A DNA stretch of 64,000 nucleotides from assembly GCF_000317205.1 (NCBI RefSeq), contig NZ_AJLK01000020.1:29256-93255 (forward strand). Reading direction: 5' to 3'. This document shows, in pieces, positions 29,259-39,820 of the stretch. The translations under genes and the position numbers were made by a program. Position 1 is the first letter of the stretch. Each line of letters starts with the position of its first letter. Under the pieces are notes generated by a model. It was given only the letters and a program-made list of their open reading frames with translations. It searched no databases and was not told where the DNA came from. This DNA is from Fischerella muscicola PCC 7414 (lineage in GTDB: Bacteria > Cyanobacteriota > Cyanobacteriia > Cyanobacteriales > Nostocaceae).

Positions 29259-29756
29259 CTATTTATTCAATGAAGCTGAGATTTTCGCTAACATATCTTG
29301 AACATTTGCAGGTAGCTGACGCATGATCTTACCTCTTTCTCGGTCTACAGCTACTAATGTAACTTTGCCTGTAACATATAATTCTTGCCTATCTGGAGAT
29401 TCAATTACATAATCCCAATTGATGCGGACGTTGGTAACTTCATTCATGCGTGTTTTTACCACCGCTACCCTACCCAATTGAATCGAACGGTGGTAACGTA
29501 GCGAAAGTTCTACAACTGGTAAGTCGCAACCTAAAGCAACTAAATCCGCATATTCTACTCCTATGGAACGCAAGCATTCTACTCGTGCTTCTTCCATCCA
29601 GGCGAGGTAAGTTCCATGCCAAACCACGCCTAAATAGTCGGTGTGATGGGGTTGTACTCTGACTGGGTACTCAAACCAATACTCGAGTGTCTGACTAGTA
29701 GGACTGTCTATGGCAGTTGTAGGTAGTTCGGGTAAGTTTGTTTTTTCTTCAGACAT
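29259..29756 (-). CDS. Acyl-CoA thioesterase, 4-hydroxybenzoyl-CoA thioesterase (hotdog) family
   Basis: A 165-residue single hotdog domain. The catalytic-Asp motif HHTDYLGVVWHGTYLAWMEE (Asp at about 39) is followed by the helix ARVECLRSIG, the typical pattern of YbgC/FcbC-type enzymes. Residues 1-25 are a low-complexity Thr/Ser/Pro leader. In cyanobacteria related proteins include the DHNA-CoA hydrolase of phylloquinone synthesis, but I see no specific similarity that would assign this role. The stop codon is at the end of the heptamer array. Confidence 0.85.
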   Translation of the reverse strand: MSEEKTNLPELPTTAIDSPTSQTLEYWFEYPVRVQPHHTDYLGVVWHGTYLAWMEEARVECLRSIGVEYADLVALGCDLPVVELSLRYHRSIQLGRVAVVKTRMNEVTNVRINWDYVIESPDRQELYVTGKVTLVAVDRERGKIMRQLPANVQDMLAKISASLNK

Positions 29757-29876
29757 CTTAAATTTTCTTAGGAATTCTCAGAAATTTTCCAAATTTTGAA
29801 ATAGCATAAACAATAGTTGTTTCATACAACTATTTTCTTTTAGCAAACAGCAAAACAAAATAGGTAGGGTTTTTAT

Positions 29877-31991
29877 ATGCACCCTCCGCAACTATATTCA
29901 AAAATTGTTACTGCCACTGTGGTATTTTCTCTGGGATCAGGGATGGTTTTTTCTCAAAACACCTTGGTAACAGCAAATACAAGTATACAAAATAATTATA
30001 CTGAAATAAGCCAAAATTCTATCAAAAATACTAGTCGTTCTGAGCAGATTAAGCAACTTAATCGAGAGGCAATACGGCTATCGAGACAAAATCGTTTTCA
30101 AGATGCTTTGCAAAAACTAGAAACAGCTTTAGCGATCAGCAGAAATATTCAAGAACGTCCGTTAGAAGCTGCAACTTTTAATAATATTGGCAGAGTTTAC
30201 CAACAACAAGGTAAACTTTCTCAAGCATTCAATGTTTATCTGCAAGCTTTAGCCATCAATAAAGAACTTAGTATCAATGAAAAAAATCCTGGACAGGCTC
30301 ACATAGCCTTAGGAAAAACTTATAGTAATTTAGGATACTTATCAGAGATTCAGAATCAACCAGAACTGGCTATTTTCTTTTATAAGCATTGTGTCAATAA
30401 TCGCGAAAAAGTCCGTCTTAATCCAGCAGCTTTTACTGGTGAGCAACTAGACGCTTATAATCTCACTGTGGCTCAAACATACTATGCTTTGGGTGAAGAG
30501 TTACTAAAAAGCGATCGCACCACAGAAGGACAGCGGATTCTGGATTTAATCAAAGTCGAAGAACTAGAGGAATATCTTAAAAACGTCAAAGGAAATCAAC
30601 TCACTGCCAAGGGGATTGAGATTACACCAACAGAAAAACCAATTAAACAAAAATTAGATCAAAACCTAGATAGTGCAGTTGTACTAGGTAAAGAACTGAC
30701 GAAATTACGACAGATTCCTCCAGAGAAGCGATCGCTACAGCAAAAACAACGTATCCAACAAATTGTAGAAAATCAGCAGAAAATTCTGGATGAATTCAAG
30801 AATTTTATCAATAGTCCAGATGTCAAAGCACAATTAGAACAAATTAGCCGCACAGCGAGGCGGCAAAATTTAGATTTGGAAAGTCTTAATGCAATTCGTG
30901 ATAACTTAGCGCGACTACCTGGAAAATCTGTAATTTTATATCCTCTGGTTTTAGAAAATAGTTTGGAATTGGTATTAGTAACTCCTGATTCTCCACCCAT
31001 TCATCGTACAGTTCCTGTTAAAAAAGAAAACCTCCACCAAACAACTCTCAGCTTTCGTAAAGCCTTAGAAAACCCTAGTTTAGATGTAAAAAAACCTGCA
31101 CGCCAGTTGTATGACTGGCTGATCAAACCAATAGAAAAAGACCTTACCCAAGCAGCTACCCAAACTATAGTTTATGCACCAGATGGGCAGTTACGTTACA
31201 TTCCTTTAGCCGCTTTATTTGATGGCAAACAATGGTTAGTGCAGCGCTACAGTATCAACCATATCACCGCAGCAAGTTTGACAAACTTTAACACTCCACC
31301 TTCATCAGACTTACGCATTTTGGCAGCAGCCTTTACTAAAGGCAGTTATACAGTGGAAGTGGCTAATCGGAAAGAAATTTTTTCTGGATTACCTTTTGCA
31401 GCCAAAGAAGTGGAAGATTTAGCCACCATCGTTCCAGGCACAAAGAAAATCTTAGATAATGCCTTTAACCCAGAAATGACTGTGCCACAAATGGATGATT
31501 TTACAATTGTCCATATGGCAACCCATGCAGCATTTGTTGTCGGCAAACCAGAAGATTCTTTTATTTTATTTGGCAACGGTGAGCGAGTTACCCTCAAAGA
31601 TATTGCCACTTGGTCACTGCCTCGAGTAGATTTAGTAGTGCTGAGTGCTTGCGAGACAGGATTAGGAGGCAAATTAGGTAACGGTGAAGAAATTTTAGGT
31701 TTTGGCTATCAAATGCAAAAAACTGGTGCGAGATCAGCCATTGCTTCGCTGTGGGCTGTGGATGATGGCGGTACGCAGGCGTTGATGAATGCTTTTTATG
31801 CCCTACTGCCTTCAGGAAAATTAACAAAAGCTGAAGTCTTACGAAAAGCACAAATAGCTTTGATTACTGGAAGTTCGCCTCAGTTAAGTCAGCAGCAAGG
31901 CCGGAGTGACAATATACCAAAATCAACTATGGTCAGTCTTAGTCATCCCTACTATTGGGCGCCTTTCATTTTGATTGGGAACGGATTGTAA
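29877..31991 (+). CDS. TPR-CHAT domain protein (caspase-like peptidase fold)
   Basis: 704 residues. An N-terminal hydrophobic stretch (about 10-30, IVTATVVFSLGSGMVFSQ) suggests a signal peptide or anchor. TPR-like repeats follow at about 60-150 (FQDALQKLETALAIS and AFNVYLQALAIN), then a helical linker. The C-terminal CHAT domain (about 380-700) has the catalytic His550 in VHMATHAAF and Cys592 in VLSACETGLGG, with GARSAIASLWAVDDGGTQAL. So the His-Cys dyad is intact. CHAT proteases are often effectors or signalling proteases; the substrate is unknown. No gasdermin-like or other partner gene is adjacent. The nearest potentially related locus is the broken effector-associated protein at 45386. 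Confidence 0.88.
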   Translation: MHPPQLYSKIVTATVVFSLGSGMVFSQNTLVTANTSIQNNYTEISQNSIKNTSRSEQIKQLNREAIRLSRQNRFQDALQKLETALAISRNIQERPLEAATFNNIGRVYQQQGKLSQAFNVYLQALAINKELSINEKNPGQAHIALGKTYSNLGYLSEIQNQPELAIFFYKHCVNNREKVRLNPAAFTGEQLDAYNLTVAQTYYALGEELLKSDRTTEGQRILDLIKVEELEEYLKNVKGNQLTAKGIEITPTEKPIKQKLDQNLDSAVVLGKELTKLRQIPPEKRSLQQKQRIQQIVENQQKILDEFKNFINSPDVKAQLEQISRTARRQNLDLESLNAIRDNLARLPGKSVILYPLVLENSLELVLVTPDSPPIHRTVPVKKENLHQTTLSFRKALENPSLDVKKPARQLYDWLIKPIEKDLTQAATQTIVYAPDGQLRYIPLAALFDGKQWLVQRYSINHITAASLTNFNTPPSSDLRILAAAFTKGSYTVEVANRKEIFSGLPFAAKEVEDLATIVPGTKKILDNAFNPEMTVPQMDDFTIVHMATHAAFVVGKPEDSFILFGNGERVTLKDIATWSLPRVDLVVLSACETGLGGKLGNGEEILGFGYQMQKTGARSAIASLWAVDDGGTQALMNAFYALLPSGKLTKAEVLRKAQIALITGSSPQLSQQQGRSDNIPKSTMVSLSHPYYWAPFILIGNGL

Positions 31992-32139
31992 TAGTTGGGA
32001 TTAGGTCAATAGCCAATCATCAATAGTTTGTAGACTATTGACTTGGGCTATAGACTTTAAACTAACTCCCACTTCCCAATGTGTCATCTTTGTTGGTCGC
32101 GCCTTTGTTCCGTACTACCTGAGCAGTTACAGTCTGAAA

Positions 32140-32484
32140 TTAGTAACGTTTAGCCAGGGTTTTAGTTGTTACAGAAGGTTGGATAGGAAGTTTGACGATG
32201 TTGGCAAGTTCCTGTAGTTGGTTGACTGCTTCAGCACCTTCTAACTTCATCAATTCGCGATCATCTCGCATTTCTGTCCAAGTAATTCCGTAATCAGATA
32301 CCAAAAATCGAATAAGGTGGTTTTCTCCCAAGCTAACCATAAATGAAGCACTATTCATCTGGTCGCCGCATGTATAACAAGACGCTGGGTATCCGCGTCG
32401 CTCTAGAACAATCGCCAAAGCTTGCAGATTCATTACTAGGTCTTGAACGAATTGCCGATGTTGTTGCGCTAGTCTTAGAAACAC
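32140..32484 (-). CDS. DUF1815 family protein
   Basis: A 114-residue soluble protein of a cyanobacteria-restricted family. Typical stretches are RLAQQHRQFVQDLVMNLQAL, GYPASCYTCGDQMNSASFMV and LVSDYGITWTEMRDDRELMK. It has two cysteines close together (CYTCG), which could bind metal or form a disulfide. No function is established to my knowledge. It is a single-gene unit; the flanking genes point in both directions. Confidence 0.85.
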   Translation of the reverse strand: MFLRLAQQHRQFVQDLVMNLQALAIVLERRGYPASCYTCGDQMNSASFMVSLGENHLIRFLVSDYGITWTEMRDDRELMKLEGAEAVNQLQELANIVKLPIQPSVTTKTLAKRY

Positions 32485-33251
32485 TAATTTCCTCCTAACA
32501 CCACAGTCATGTGATCCCTTTTATATTTTCTTTAGATTTTCCCATCCACTGGTATTGTAAACTATTCATTACAATTCCCAGACAAAGAACTTTTAAGTCG
32601 TTACATACCTACCTAGCTTAAGGTAGTTCATTGCGGCTGGTATTGCCGTATCAAAATATTCAATTTACAAACATCCAAAATCGGACAGAAGTGTCAAATT
32701 AAATATATCTTTATACATTTCTGTCAGGGTAGATGGTCGCTTAAAACGATCCGCTATAAGATTAACCCATATTTAGCACAAGTCAACCACAGAAAAAGCA
32801 CATATCGCATTTAAATTAGCGATTTGTAGTCAAATATTCGCTTATCAATGGCTTTAACACCATTTCGCTTTGATTTATGTTGATTTGTGTTGTGCAATGA
32901 GCTTGTGTCCTATCCAACAGCGTCAGTTGGCATGATCCAACTATTGATTTATTTATTACTTTCTCCTGGAAACATAGAATTTAGTAGATGACCGTGGTGA
33001 TTTGAGATTGGTGATCTACCAGCAATATTTTTTACTGAATACTACTTGCACTCTTGCTTTACTTATCCACAATCCCAAATAAAACTCAATTCGTTTGACT
33101 TACTTCCTGACGATAACTAAACGTTATCAGGTGATGTTGCCATTTCGGCAGTATTTAAGATTAAACCATTATTAAATTGTGATAAATCATACTTTTCTTA
33201 GATAGGGATCGGGGAGTGGGAGCCGGTGAGTTCCCCGATCCCCGATCCCTT
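32485..33251. other. 767-bp intergenic region
   Basis: No gene seen on either strand. It is AT-rich, with a GGGAGTGGGAGCCGGTGAGTTCC element (33210-33240) that touches the sdhA stop codon and belongs to the same repeat family as 25430, 28810 and 28960. Confidence 0.6.
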
Positions 33252-34979
33252 TTAATACTTCCTCTCCTGTGGTTGAAACATTGTAATTGTCACTGGACGG
33301 TACTGAATATCAATTCCTTCTGGTGAATAATAAGCCATTGTGTGTTTGAGAAATTTCTCATCATCTCGCTGGGTATAATCCTCACGGAAATGGGCGCCAC
33401 GGCTTTCTTGGCGATTCAGGGCAGAGGCCAGAATCATTTGTCCGACAACCATCAAGCTTCGTAGTTCTAAAGCTTCAATAATTTCTGTATTCCAACAACT
33501 TCCTTTGTCATCTAAGTATATCTGCGAATATTGTTGTTGCAGATGTTGTAATTTTTGCAGTCCCTCACTCATTAAATTTGCGGTGCGGAAAACACCGCAA
33601 AACTCAGTCATAGTGTCCTGAAATGCTTGACGGATTTGGTTAATCCGGTACTGTCCTGGCTGATCTAGCAAAGCTTGAATTTGTTGTTTAGCTTCGCTTA
33701 GGTAGCGTTGTTCGTTAATCTCTGGTAACTTACGATTTTGTACATATTCTGCGATCGCTGCCCCAGTTCTGCGTCCATAGACTACGCATTCTAGTAAAGA
33801 ATTGCTACCAAGGCGGTTAGCACCATGCACAGAAACACAAGCAGTCTCACCAGCAGCAAAGAAACCTTCGACAAGATGATCCCCGCTACTGCGGACTCGA
33901 CCATCGGTGTTAACAGGGATACCACCCATACAATAGTGAATGGTAGGACGGACGGGCATCGGTTGAGTTACCGCATCTACACCCACTAAACGATGGGCTT
34001 CTTCCCAACAGAAGGGAATGCGGCTCATAATTTTTTCCTTACCCATATGACGGAGATCAAGATAAACAAAGGGGCCGCCAGCACTGCCATCAGGATGAAT
34101 ACCACGCCCAGCACGAATTTCGTAAGCGATCGCCCGTGAGGTAATATCACGGGGAGCAAGTTCCATGCGACTGGGAGCATATCTAGCCATAAACCGTTCT
34201 CCCTCGCTGTTGATCAAATACGCCCCCTCACCACGCACCGCCTCCGAAATTAACACCCCGACTGGATACAACCCCGTAGGATGAAACTGTACAAATTCCA
34301 TATCTTCTAAGGGCAAACCAGCAAGTGCCGTCATTGCTAAACCATCACCTGTGGAAGCGTAATCATTAGAAGTAGTGTTATATACCCGTCCATAACCACC
34401 TGTGGCAAACATAACTGCCTTGGCGCGGATCACCTCGACATGCCCATCTAAGATGTGATACATCACCACACCCTTTGCCTGATTTTCTTCCAAAATCAGG
34501 CGCATCACATACCACTCTTGATAAACTTGCACACCGTAGCGCCGCAAATTATTTACCAATTCGTGTAGAATCGCATGACCAGTCTTATCAGCAGCGTAGC
34601 AAGTACGATTGTGGGAATGTCCACCAAAAGCGCGTTGGGCAATGCGTCCATCACTCAAGCGAGAAAACAAGACACCCATGTGTTCTAAATCAATCACCAC
34701 ATCCGGTGCTTCCCGAGTCAGAATTTCGACTGCATCTTGATCTGCCAGGTAGTCAGAACCCTTGACTGTATCAAAGGCGTGTGCTTCCCAAGTATCAGCT
34801 GAGTCAACATTTTTTAGCGTTGCTGCAATTCCACCTTGAGCAGCAACAGAGTGAGAACGTATGGGGTGAGTTTTCGCAACCACAGCTACATTTAAACTGG
34901 GATTTTTTCTAGCTATTTCCACTGCGGCGCGACATCCTGCTAAGCCACCACCGATAATAATCACATCATGTTCCAGCAT
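33252..34979 (-). CDS. sdhA: Succinate dehydrogenase/fumarate reductase flavoprotein subunit
   Basis: SdhA oxidises succinate to fumarate and passes electrons to the iron-sulfur subunit and the thylakoid quinone pool. The 575-residue protein starts with the FAD-binding [18 protein letters not shown] and has [11 protein letters not shown], the covalent-FAD type motif [39 protein letters not shown] and [17 protein letters not shown]. The start at 34979 ([11 protein letters not shown]) is preferred over an upstream in-frame ATG at 35111, because a terminator hairpin (35044-35077) lies between them. SdhB is not nearby, as is common in cyanobacteria. Confidence 0.95.
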   Translation of the reverse strand: MLEHDVIIIGGGLAGCRAAVEIARKNPSLNVAVVAKTHPIRSHSVAAQGGIAATLKNVDSADTWEAHAFDTVKGSDYLADQDAVEILTREAPDVVIDLEHMGVLFSRLSDGRIAQRAFGGHSHNRTCYAADKTGHAILHELVNNLRRYGVQVYQEWYVMRLILEENQAKGVVMYHILDGHVEVIRAKAVMFATGGYGRVYNTTSNDYASTGDGLAMTALAGLPLEDMEFVQFHPTGLYPVGVLISEAVRGEGAYLINSEGERFMARYAPSRMELAPRDITSRAIAYEIRAGRGIHPDGSAGGPFVYLDLRHMGKEKIMSRIPFCWEEAHRLVGVDAVTQPMPVRPTIHYCMGGIPVNTDGRVRSSGDHLVEGFFAAGETACVSVHGANRLGSNSLLECVVYGRRTGAAIAEYVQNRKLPEINEQRYLSEAKQQIQALLDQPGQYRINQIRQAFQDTMTEFCGVFRTANLMSEGLQKLQHLQQQYSQIYLDDKGSCWNTEIIEALELRSLMVVGQMILASALNRQESRGAHFREDYTQRDDEKFLKHTMAYYSPEGIDIQYRPVTITMFQPQERKY

Positions 34980-35043
34980 AATCAGCCCCCAAATGTAAAA
35001 AAAGCTGCTGTTCCATTGTAAGAATGGGATTAATTGCCATGTG

Positions 35044-35077
35044 CAAAAAAAATTCCCTGCCAACAGACAGGGAATTT
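35044..35077 (-). terminator. Rho-independent terminator of the 35124-35438 gene
   Basis: On the minus strand AAATTCCCTG / CAGGGAATTT with an 8-nt loop and a following run of eight T. It separates the small membrane protein gene from sdhA. Confidence 0.9.
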
Positions 35078-35123
35078 GTGTACAATATCCAGTCTTCAAT
35101 CTAAATCTCAAATCTAAAATTTA

Positions 35124-35438
35124 TTAGCTGGTTGCTTCTACAGGTTTTTGCTGAGAAACATTACCAGGTATTGGTTCCATTTTTGTTCCTGGTTCCAAAG
35201 GAGCCAATTCTATATGATTTAACAAAGTGGTTACAAAAGCAAAAAGCAAGAAAGGTAGAGATAACAAAACAACCAGTCCAACCGCAGCTAAAGCATAAAC
35301 TGGGCGTCTTGCACCCATCAGGGCTAGGGCTGATGCCAAACTAACGGTAATCGTAATCAACCAAACAATGATTTGACCGTAAATATCACCAAAGGTAAGA
35401 GTACAGACAAATCTATACTTTTGAAGATTATTCATCAT
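35124..35438 (-). CDS. Small hypothetical membrane protein upstream of sdhA
   Basis: 104 residues with two clear membrane segments (about 20-41, IYGQIIVWLITITVSLASAL, and about 47-74, PVYALAAVGLVVLLSLPFLL) and a polar Pro/Glu-rich C-terminal tail. Family not recognised; it resembles short conserved cyanobacterial membrane proteins. It lies in the same orientation as sdhA, but its own strong terminator at 35044 argues against co-transcription. A role as an SDH anchor is therefore not supported. Confidence 0.7.
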   Translation of the reverse strand: MMNNLQKYRFVCTLTFGDIYGQIIVWLITITVSLASALALMGARRPVYALAAVGLVVLLSLPFLLFAFVTTLLNHIELAPLEPGTKMEPIPGNVSQQKPVEATS

Positions 35439-35988
35439 TTTTATTTGCCTCTAGTATCTCCTTAGGTTCTACGTTAGAACCAGGTTTGAATTTTCGACAA
35501 TTTCTAAATATTTTTGAAACAATTGTAATATGACTTAACAATTCATTCTGGATTCAGATAAAGTAATTCCCAAACTAAATCTCTCTTTGGATATAGATGT
35601 TTGCTCAGACCATAAACTATGTGTAAATAATAAGGTTACTTTTAACTTATGTTAACTTTATTCATATTTCCTTTATTTACTTCCTTCCTGTTAAAATAAT
35701 CGAGAATGGAGTAATCAATAAATTATAAAAAAGATATTTTTTAGTTTTAGTTTATAAAACAATATAACAAAATACCCAAACACAGCTAGCTATGCAAAAG
35801 TAAAATAATAGTGATCGCGTGTTTTTTTACTTGTTTACCATAATGCACTTATTAGTAATTGGACTTCACCGCTTCAAATCTTATCCATAATTTCTAATTT
35901 GACAAATTACTGTTTTGAGTAAATTACTCACTAAAAAAAGGTATAGTTAGTACTTGTTTAATAGTTCTAAATTCTGTAAAAAATACCT
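35439..35988. other. AT-rich divergent intergenic region
   Basis: 550 bp between two divergently transcribed genes, so it must hold both promoters. No repeat element or gene is visible. Confidence 0.6.
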
Positions 35989-36666
35989 ATGACAACACCA
36001 TCCTATATTTTTCTAGCTGGAGCAAGTCGAGGCGTAGGGAGAGAAATAGCCCAATGCTTGGTCTCGCAACAAGCAAAAGTAAAAGCACTCTTGAGAACTG
36101 ACGCAACTCAGCATGAATTAGAAGCAATGGGAATTGCAGTAGTTCTTGGGAATGCGATGAATGTAGAGGATGTCGAACGTGCAATGTTGGGAGATGAACC
36201 TATTGATGCTGTAATTACAACGATTGGTGGTTTAGCTCAAGATAACAGCAGAGCAGATTATATAGGTAATAAAAATCTCATTGATGTGGCGGTGAAAGCA
36301 AGAGTTAAAAAGTTTATTTTGGTAACTTCTATTGGTAGTGGGAATAGTGTTGTCGCTTTATCTCCACAAATATTAGAAGCATTACAGCCGGTTTTAATTG
36401 ATAAAGAAAAAGCTGAACAACATTTAATAGCCAGTGGACTGAATTACACTATTATTCGTCCTGGTGGATTACAGTCTGAACCAGCAACTGGTAATGGAGT
36501 TTTAACTGAAGATCCACGTATTGCTGGTATGATTAATCGCGCCGATGTCGCACAGCTAGTTTGCCGTTGTTTAAATTCTGATGCTGCCAACAATAAAGTT
36601 TTATCAGCAGTAGATGCAAACATGCTGTTTGGACAACCAGAGTTTGAAAAATTTAACGTGGATTGA
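35989..36666 (+). CDS. NAD(P)-binding protein, atypical SDR (NmrA/YwnB-like)
   Basis: A 225-residue Rossmann-fold protein. The nucleotide motif is IFLAGASRGVGREIAQCLVS (GxxxGxGR type), followed by VKALLRTD, VVLGNAMNVEDVERAM, AVITTIGG, FILVTSIGSGNS and a late YTIIRPGGLQS. The usual YxxxK of classical SDRs is absent, as in atypical SDRs that act as redox sensors or chaperones. The IRPGGL motif is shared with proteins of the photosystem assembly factor type, but no closer assignment is possible. Single-gene unit. Confidence 0.85.
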   Translation: MTTPSYIFLAGASRGVGREIAQCLVSQQAKVKALLRTDATQHELEAMGIAVVLGNAMNVEDVERAMLGDEPIDAVITTIGGLAQDNSRADYIGNKNLIDVAVKARVKKFILVTSIGSGNSVVALSPQILEALQPVLIDKEKAEQHLIASGLNYTIIRPGGLQSEPATGNGVLTEDPRIAGMINRADVAQLVCRCLNSDAANNKVLSAVDANMLFGQPEFEKFNVD

Positions 36667-36790
36667 TAGGAGAAAATTCTGCTTGGCAGTTAAGTTTTTT
36701 GTCCAATGTCTAAATGCAAAAAGCTGTATGTGTCAATACAGTTCACTTAAGACATACTAATTTTCTCGCCCACTGAATTCACTCTAACTG

Positions 36791-39700
36791 TTAAACCATC
36801 AAACGCAACTGCGAACCTTGCTGACTTTTATTCACCTCAATCCGCGCTTGAAAGGCTTCTTTGAGGTGAGGCATATGTGTAACTGTGAGAATACAAGCAA
36901 AATCTGGGGCGATCGCATTAATTGCTGCTATCAGGCGATCGCATCCTTCTGTATCCTGTGTACCAAAGCCTTCATCGACAATCAGCATCTGCAAAGCCGC
37001 GCCAGCGCGTTGTGCGAGTAATTTTGCCAAGGCTAAACGAATGGCAAAGTTAATTCTAAATGCTTCGCCACCAGAGTAAGTTTCATAGGCTCTTGTACCT
37101 CTAGCATCGGCAATCAAAATATCTAAAGTATCAATTAACTTGCTATTTTTCTTCGTAGCTTTACCGTTACGTCCTGCTTTCTGTGTCACAAATTGTACAT
37201 GTAACTGATTAGCACTAAGCCGGGAAAGTAGTTGATTTGTCTCTGCCTCTAGTTGAGGCAAAACATTTTCAATCATCAATGTTTGGATACCATTTTTACC
37301 AAATGCTTGGGCTAGTTCCTGGTAAACACGGTATTGTTCTTTGGCTTGTTGCTGTTGTTGTTGTTGTTGCTCATATTGAGTTTGCATCATTTCTAGTTGG
37401 TGCGCCATTTGTTCCAAGCGCCCCAACTGGCTAATTTGTTCGTCGAGTTGGCGGCGGCGGGTTGTGAGTTGTTGCTCTAAGGCTTGAATTTGAGCTAGAG
37501 GGTTGGCTGTTTCTTCAAGTTGACTGACAATACTTTCAATTTGGCTTTTTAGTCTTTGCTGTTCTGTCCATCTTGCCTGTAAAGCTACTTCTAATTCTTG
37601 CGCTCTTGTTTTTAATTGCGGATACTGCTGCTGTGCAGCCTGTAGCTGTTGATAGCGTAACTGCCAGGCTTGGGCTTTGCGTATAGCTAGGCGGAGGTTG
37701 TTGTGCTGTTCGGTGTCGTAGCCAAGTTCGGCAATGTAGCGATCTAGGGCGGCGATTTCTCTAGCACATTCAGAATCAATGGCCTCTTGTGTAATTCTTG
37801 CTTGCAACTGGGCAATTTGTGCCTGAAGTTCTGGTTTTCTCGCTTCTATTTGAGTTTGACGCTTGAGCGCGTCTTTAATTTGTCCTTGTTTGATTTCTGC
37901 CCAACGCCAGCGTTCTACTTCACTCCGAGCTAGGGCGTGGTCTTGTTCATTATAGTTAAGTTGTTGCAGATAGTCTTCTAACTGTTGGAGTTCGGCTTGT
38001 TTTTCAGGTGCGTATTCACCTAGTTGGAGCGATCGCTCTAGTTGTTGTTTTTGGGCTGCGATATCTTGTAATTGTTGTTCAACATCGGTTGTCGCCTGTA
38101 ACTTGGCTGCGAGTTGTCCTCTTTGTTCTCGCAATGTATCATAGGGAGATAATTGCTGAGATATATCGCGATATTCTTGCCTGAGTACTTGAATTTCTCT
38201 GTCTGAGACAGCCATTTGTTCTCGGACTACCCACAATTGTCCTTCTGTATCTTTATACTCAGATTTGGTTTTGTCTACGACTCGATTCCAGTGATGCTCA
38301 TCCAAAGGCCGTTCGCACAAAGGACAAATGGCGTTGGGAGTTTGCAGCATTTGGATTTTTTGCTCTAATTCTCCCAGCAATCTTTCATAATCGCGTTGAT
38401 GAGCTTGTAACCGTTCAATAAAGTTACGCCGTTCCTGTCCTTTTTCTTGAACTCGTTGCAGATATACCCGCTTTTTCTCCAACTCTTCAATCTGCATTGC
38501 CACTTCCATGACTGCTTGTTGCAGTTGCGGTTGGTGTCGCTGCTGCGATTGTAGTTGGTTTTCTGTTGCTTCTAGTTGTTCTAATCGCGCTACTAACCCT
38601 GCTTGCACCCGCAGGATTTGATTTTGTAAAGTTGCTCGTTGTTGCAGCAAGGGAGACACTTGTAATTGCAGTTCATCTAATTGAGCTAAACGCCGACGTG
38701 CTGCTGCTAATTGAGACAAAGCTGCTTCTACTTCACCTGATTTGTTGAGAGTTTGTTGAATTTCTGCCTCTTGCTGACGTAATGCTTCTAATTGCGCTTG
38801 TGCTTGTTGCAGTTGTCTTTCTATTTCGTTGATTTGTTTGTTAAGCTGTTGTTGCTTTTGCTGGCGAGTGGTATGAGCGCGGGTGTATTCTGCAAATTTG
38901 GCACTTGTGGCTTCTTCTTGAGATTGCAAATTTTGGTATCGGCTGTATCCGGCTTTGATCTCTGCTTCTTGAGCTAATAATTCTTCTAATGTGGCTAGCT
39001 GACTCCCAACTGCTCCCCGTTCTTGCTCTAGGCGATCGCAATCTTGAGTTAAATTTTGATATTGCTGTCTAACAAAATTAAGTTGTTCTTCCCAATTTTG
39101 CCGTTGGTGCTGGACAACTTGCAAACTTTGGAGTTTGATATTCTCAAAAGCTTGTACTTGTTGGAGTTGGTTGAGTTCGTTTTCTAAGGTGACTCGTTGA
39201 GTTGCGATCGCATCTCGTTGTTGCAGTTGAATTTTCATTGACTCCAACGAGCGTTCTAACTCTTCGCCTTTAGCTTTAAACTGACGCGATAAATCTTTTG
39301 CCCGTTCTTCTAATTCGTCATATTGATTCAGTTTTAATAATTCCGCTAATATTTCTTTGCGTTCACTCGGACGCTTGAGCATGAATTCATCTGCTCGACC
39401 TTGACGCAGGTAGGCAGAGTTAATAAAAGTATCGTAATCGAGTTTAATATGTTGCAAAATCACATCTTGAGTTGCCCTCACTCCTTTGCCAGTGAGTGAG
39501 CGAAACCCATTTGGGGTTTCGATTTGAAATTCCAAGACACTACTACCACCACGAGCGCGGGTACGAATAACTCGATAAGTTTGCTGTTGGCTGGTTCTAA
39601 AAACGAAATCTACTCGAACTTCTTTTTCACCAGTATGGACAACATCATCTTCAGAATTGGCTCTGCTTTCGCCCCAAATTGCCCAGGTGATAGCTTCCAA

Positions 39701-39820
39701 CAAAGAAGATTTTCCAGCGCCATTCGCCCCACAAATACACGCCGTATGCAAGCCGCGAAAATCCAAAGTTGCATCACGGTAACTGAGGAAATTTTTCAGA
39801 GTCAATTGAACAGGGATCAT
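36791..39820 (-). CDS. sbcC: Exonuclease SbcC-like SMC/Rad50-family ATPase
   Basis: 1009 residues with the Rad50/SbcC layout: N-terminal Walker A GANGAGKSSLLEA (about residues 34-46), then long Gln-rich coiled coils. A zinc-hook CPLC motif lies at about 497-500 (ICPLCERPLDEHH), a second coiled coil follows, then the ABC signature YSGGEAFRINFAIRLALAKL and Walker B LQMLIVDEGFGTQD near the C-terminus. With SbcD it would process hairpins and DNA ends. SbcD is not in this window. The surrounding DNA is unusually rich in palindromes, the natural substrate class of SbcCD. Confidence 0.95.
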   Translation of the reverse strand: MIPVQLTLKNFLSYRDATLDFRGLHTACICGANGAGKSSLLEAITWAIWGESRANSEDDVVHTGEKEVRVDFVFRTSQQQTYRVIRTRARGGSSVLEFQIETPNGFRSLTGKGVRATQDVILQHIKLDYDTFINSAYLRQGRADEFMLKRPSERKEILAELLKLNQYDELEERAKDLSRQFKAKGEELERSLESMKIQLQQRDAIATQRVTLENELNQLQQVQAFENIKLQSLQVVQHQRQNWEEQLNFVRQQYQNLTQDCDRLEQERGAVGSQLATLEELLAQEAEIKAGYSRYQNLQSQEEATSAKFAEYTRAHTTRQQKQQQLNKQINEIERQLQQAQAQLEALRQQEAEIQQTLNKSGEVEAALSQLAAARRRLAQLDELQLQVSPLLQQRATLQNQILRVQAGLVARLEQLEATENQLQSQQRHQPQLQQAVMEVAMQIEELEKKRVYLQRVQEKGQERRNFIERLQAHQRDYERLLGELEQKIQMLQTPNAICPLCERPLDEHHWNRVVDKTKSEYKDTEGQLWVVREQMAVSDREIQVLRQEYRDISQQLSPYDTLREQRGQLAAKLQATTDVEQQLQDIAAQKQQLERSLQLGEYAPEKQAELQQLEDYLQQLNYNEQDHALARSEVERWRWAEIKQGQIKDALKRQTQIEARKPELQAQIAQLQARITQEAIDSECAREIAALDRYIAELGYDTEQHNNLRLAIRKAQAWQLRYQQLQAAQQQYPQLKTRAQELEVALQARWTEQQRLKSQIESIVSQLEETANPLAQIQALEQQLTTRRRQLDEQISQLGRLEQMAHQLEMMQTQYEQQQQQQQQAKEQYRVYQELAQAFGKNGIQTLMIENVLPQLEAETNQLLSRLSANQLHVQFVTQKAGRNGKATKKNSKLIDTLDILIADARGTRAYETYSGGEAFRINFAIRLALAKLLAQRAGAALQMLIVDEGFGTQDTEGCDRLIAAINAIAPDFACILTVTHMPHLKEAFQARIEVNKSQQGSQLRLMV

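Noticed and set aside
29089..29326. Plus-strand ORFs made of Asn-Asn-Gln-Gln-Pro-Thr repeats
   Set aside because: They are translations of the heptamer array; no start context and they overlap the thioesterase end.
33252..35111. Longer sdhA reading frame with 44 extra N-terminal residues
   Set aside because: The extension would translate through a strong terminator hairpin (35044-35077) and is not family-like.
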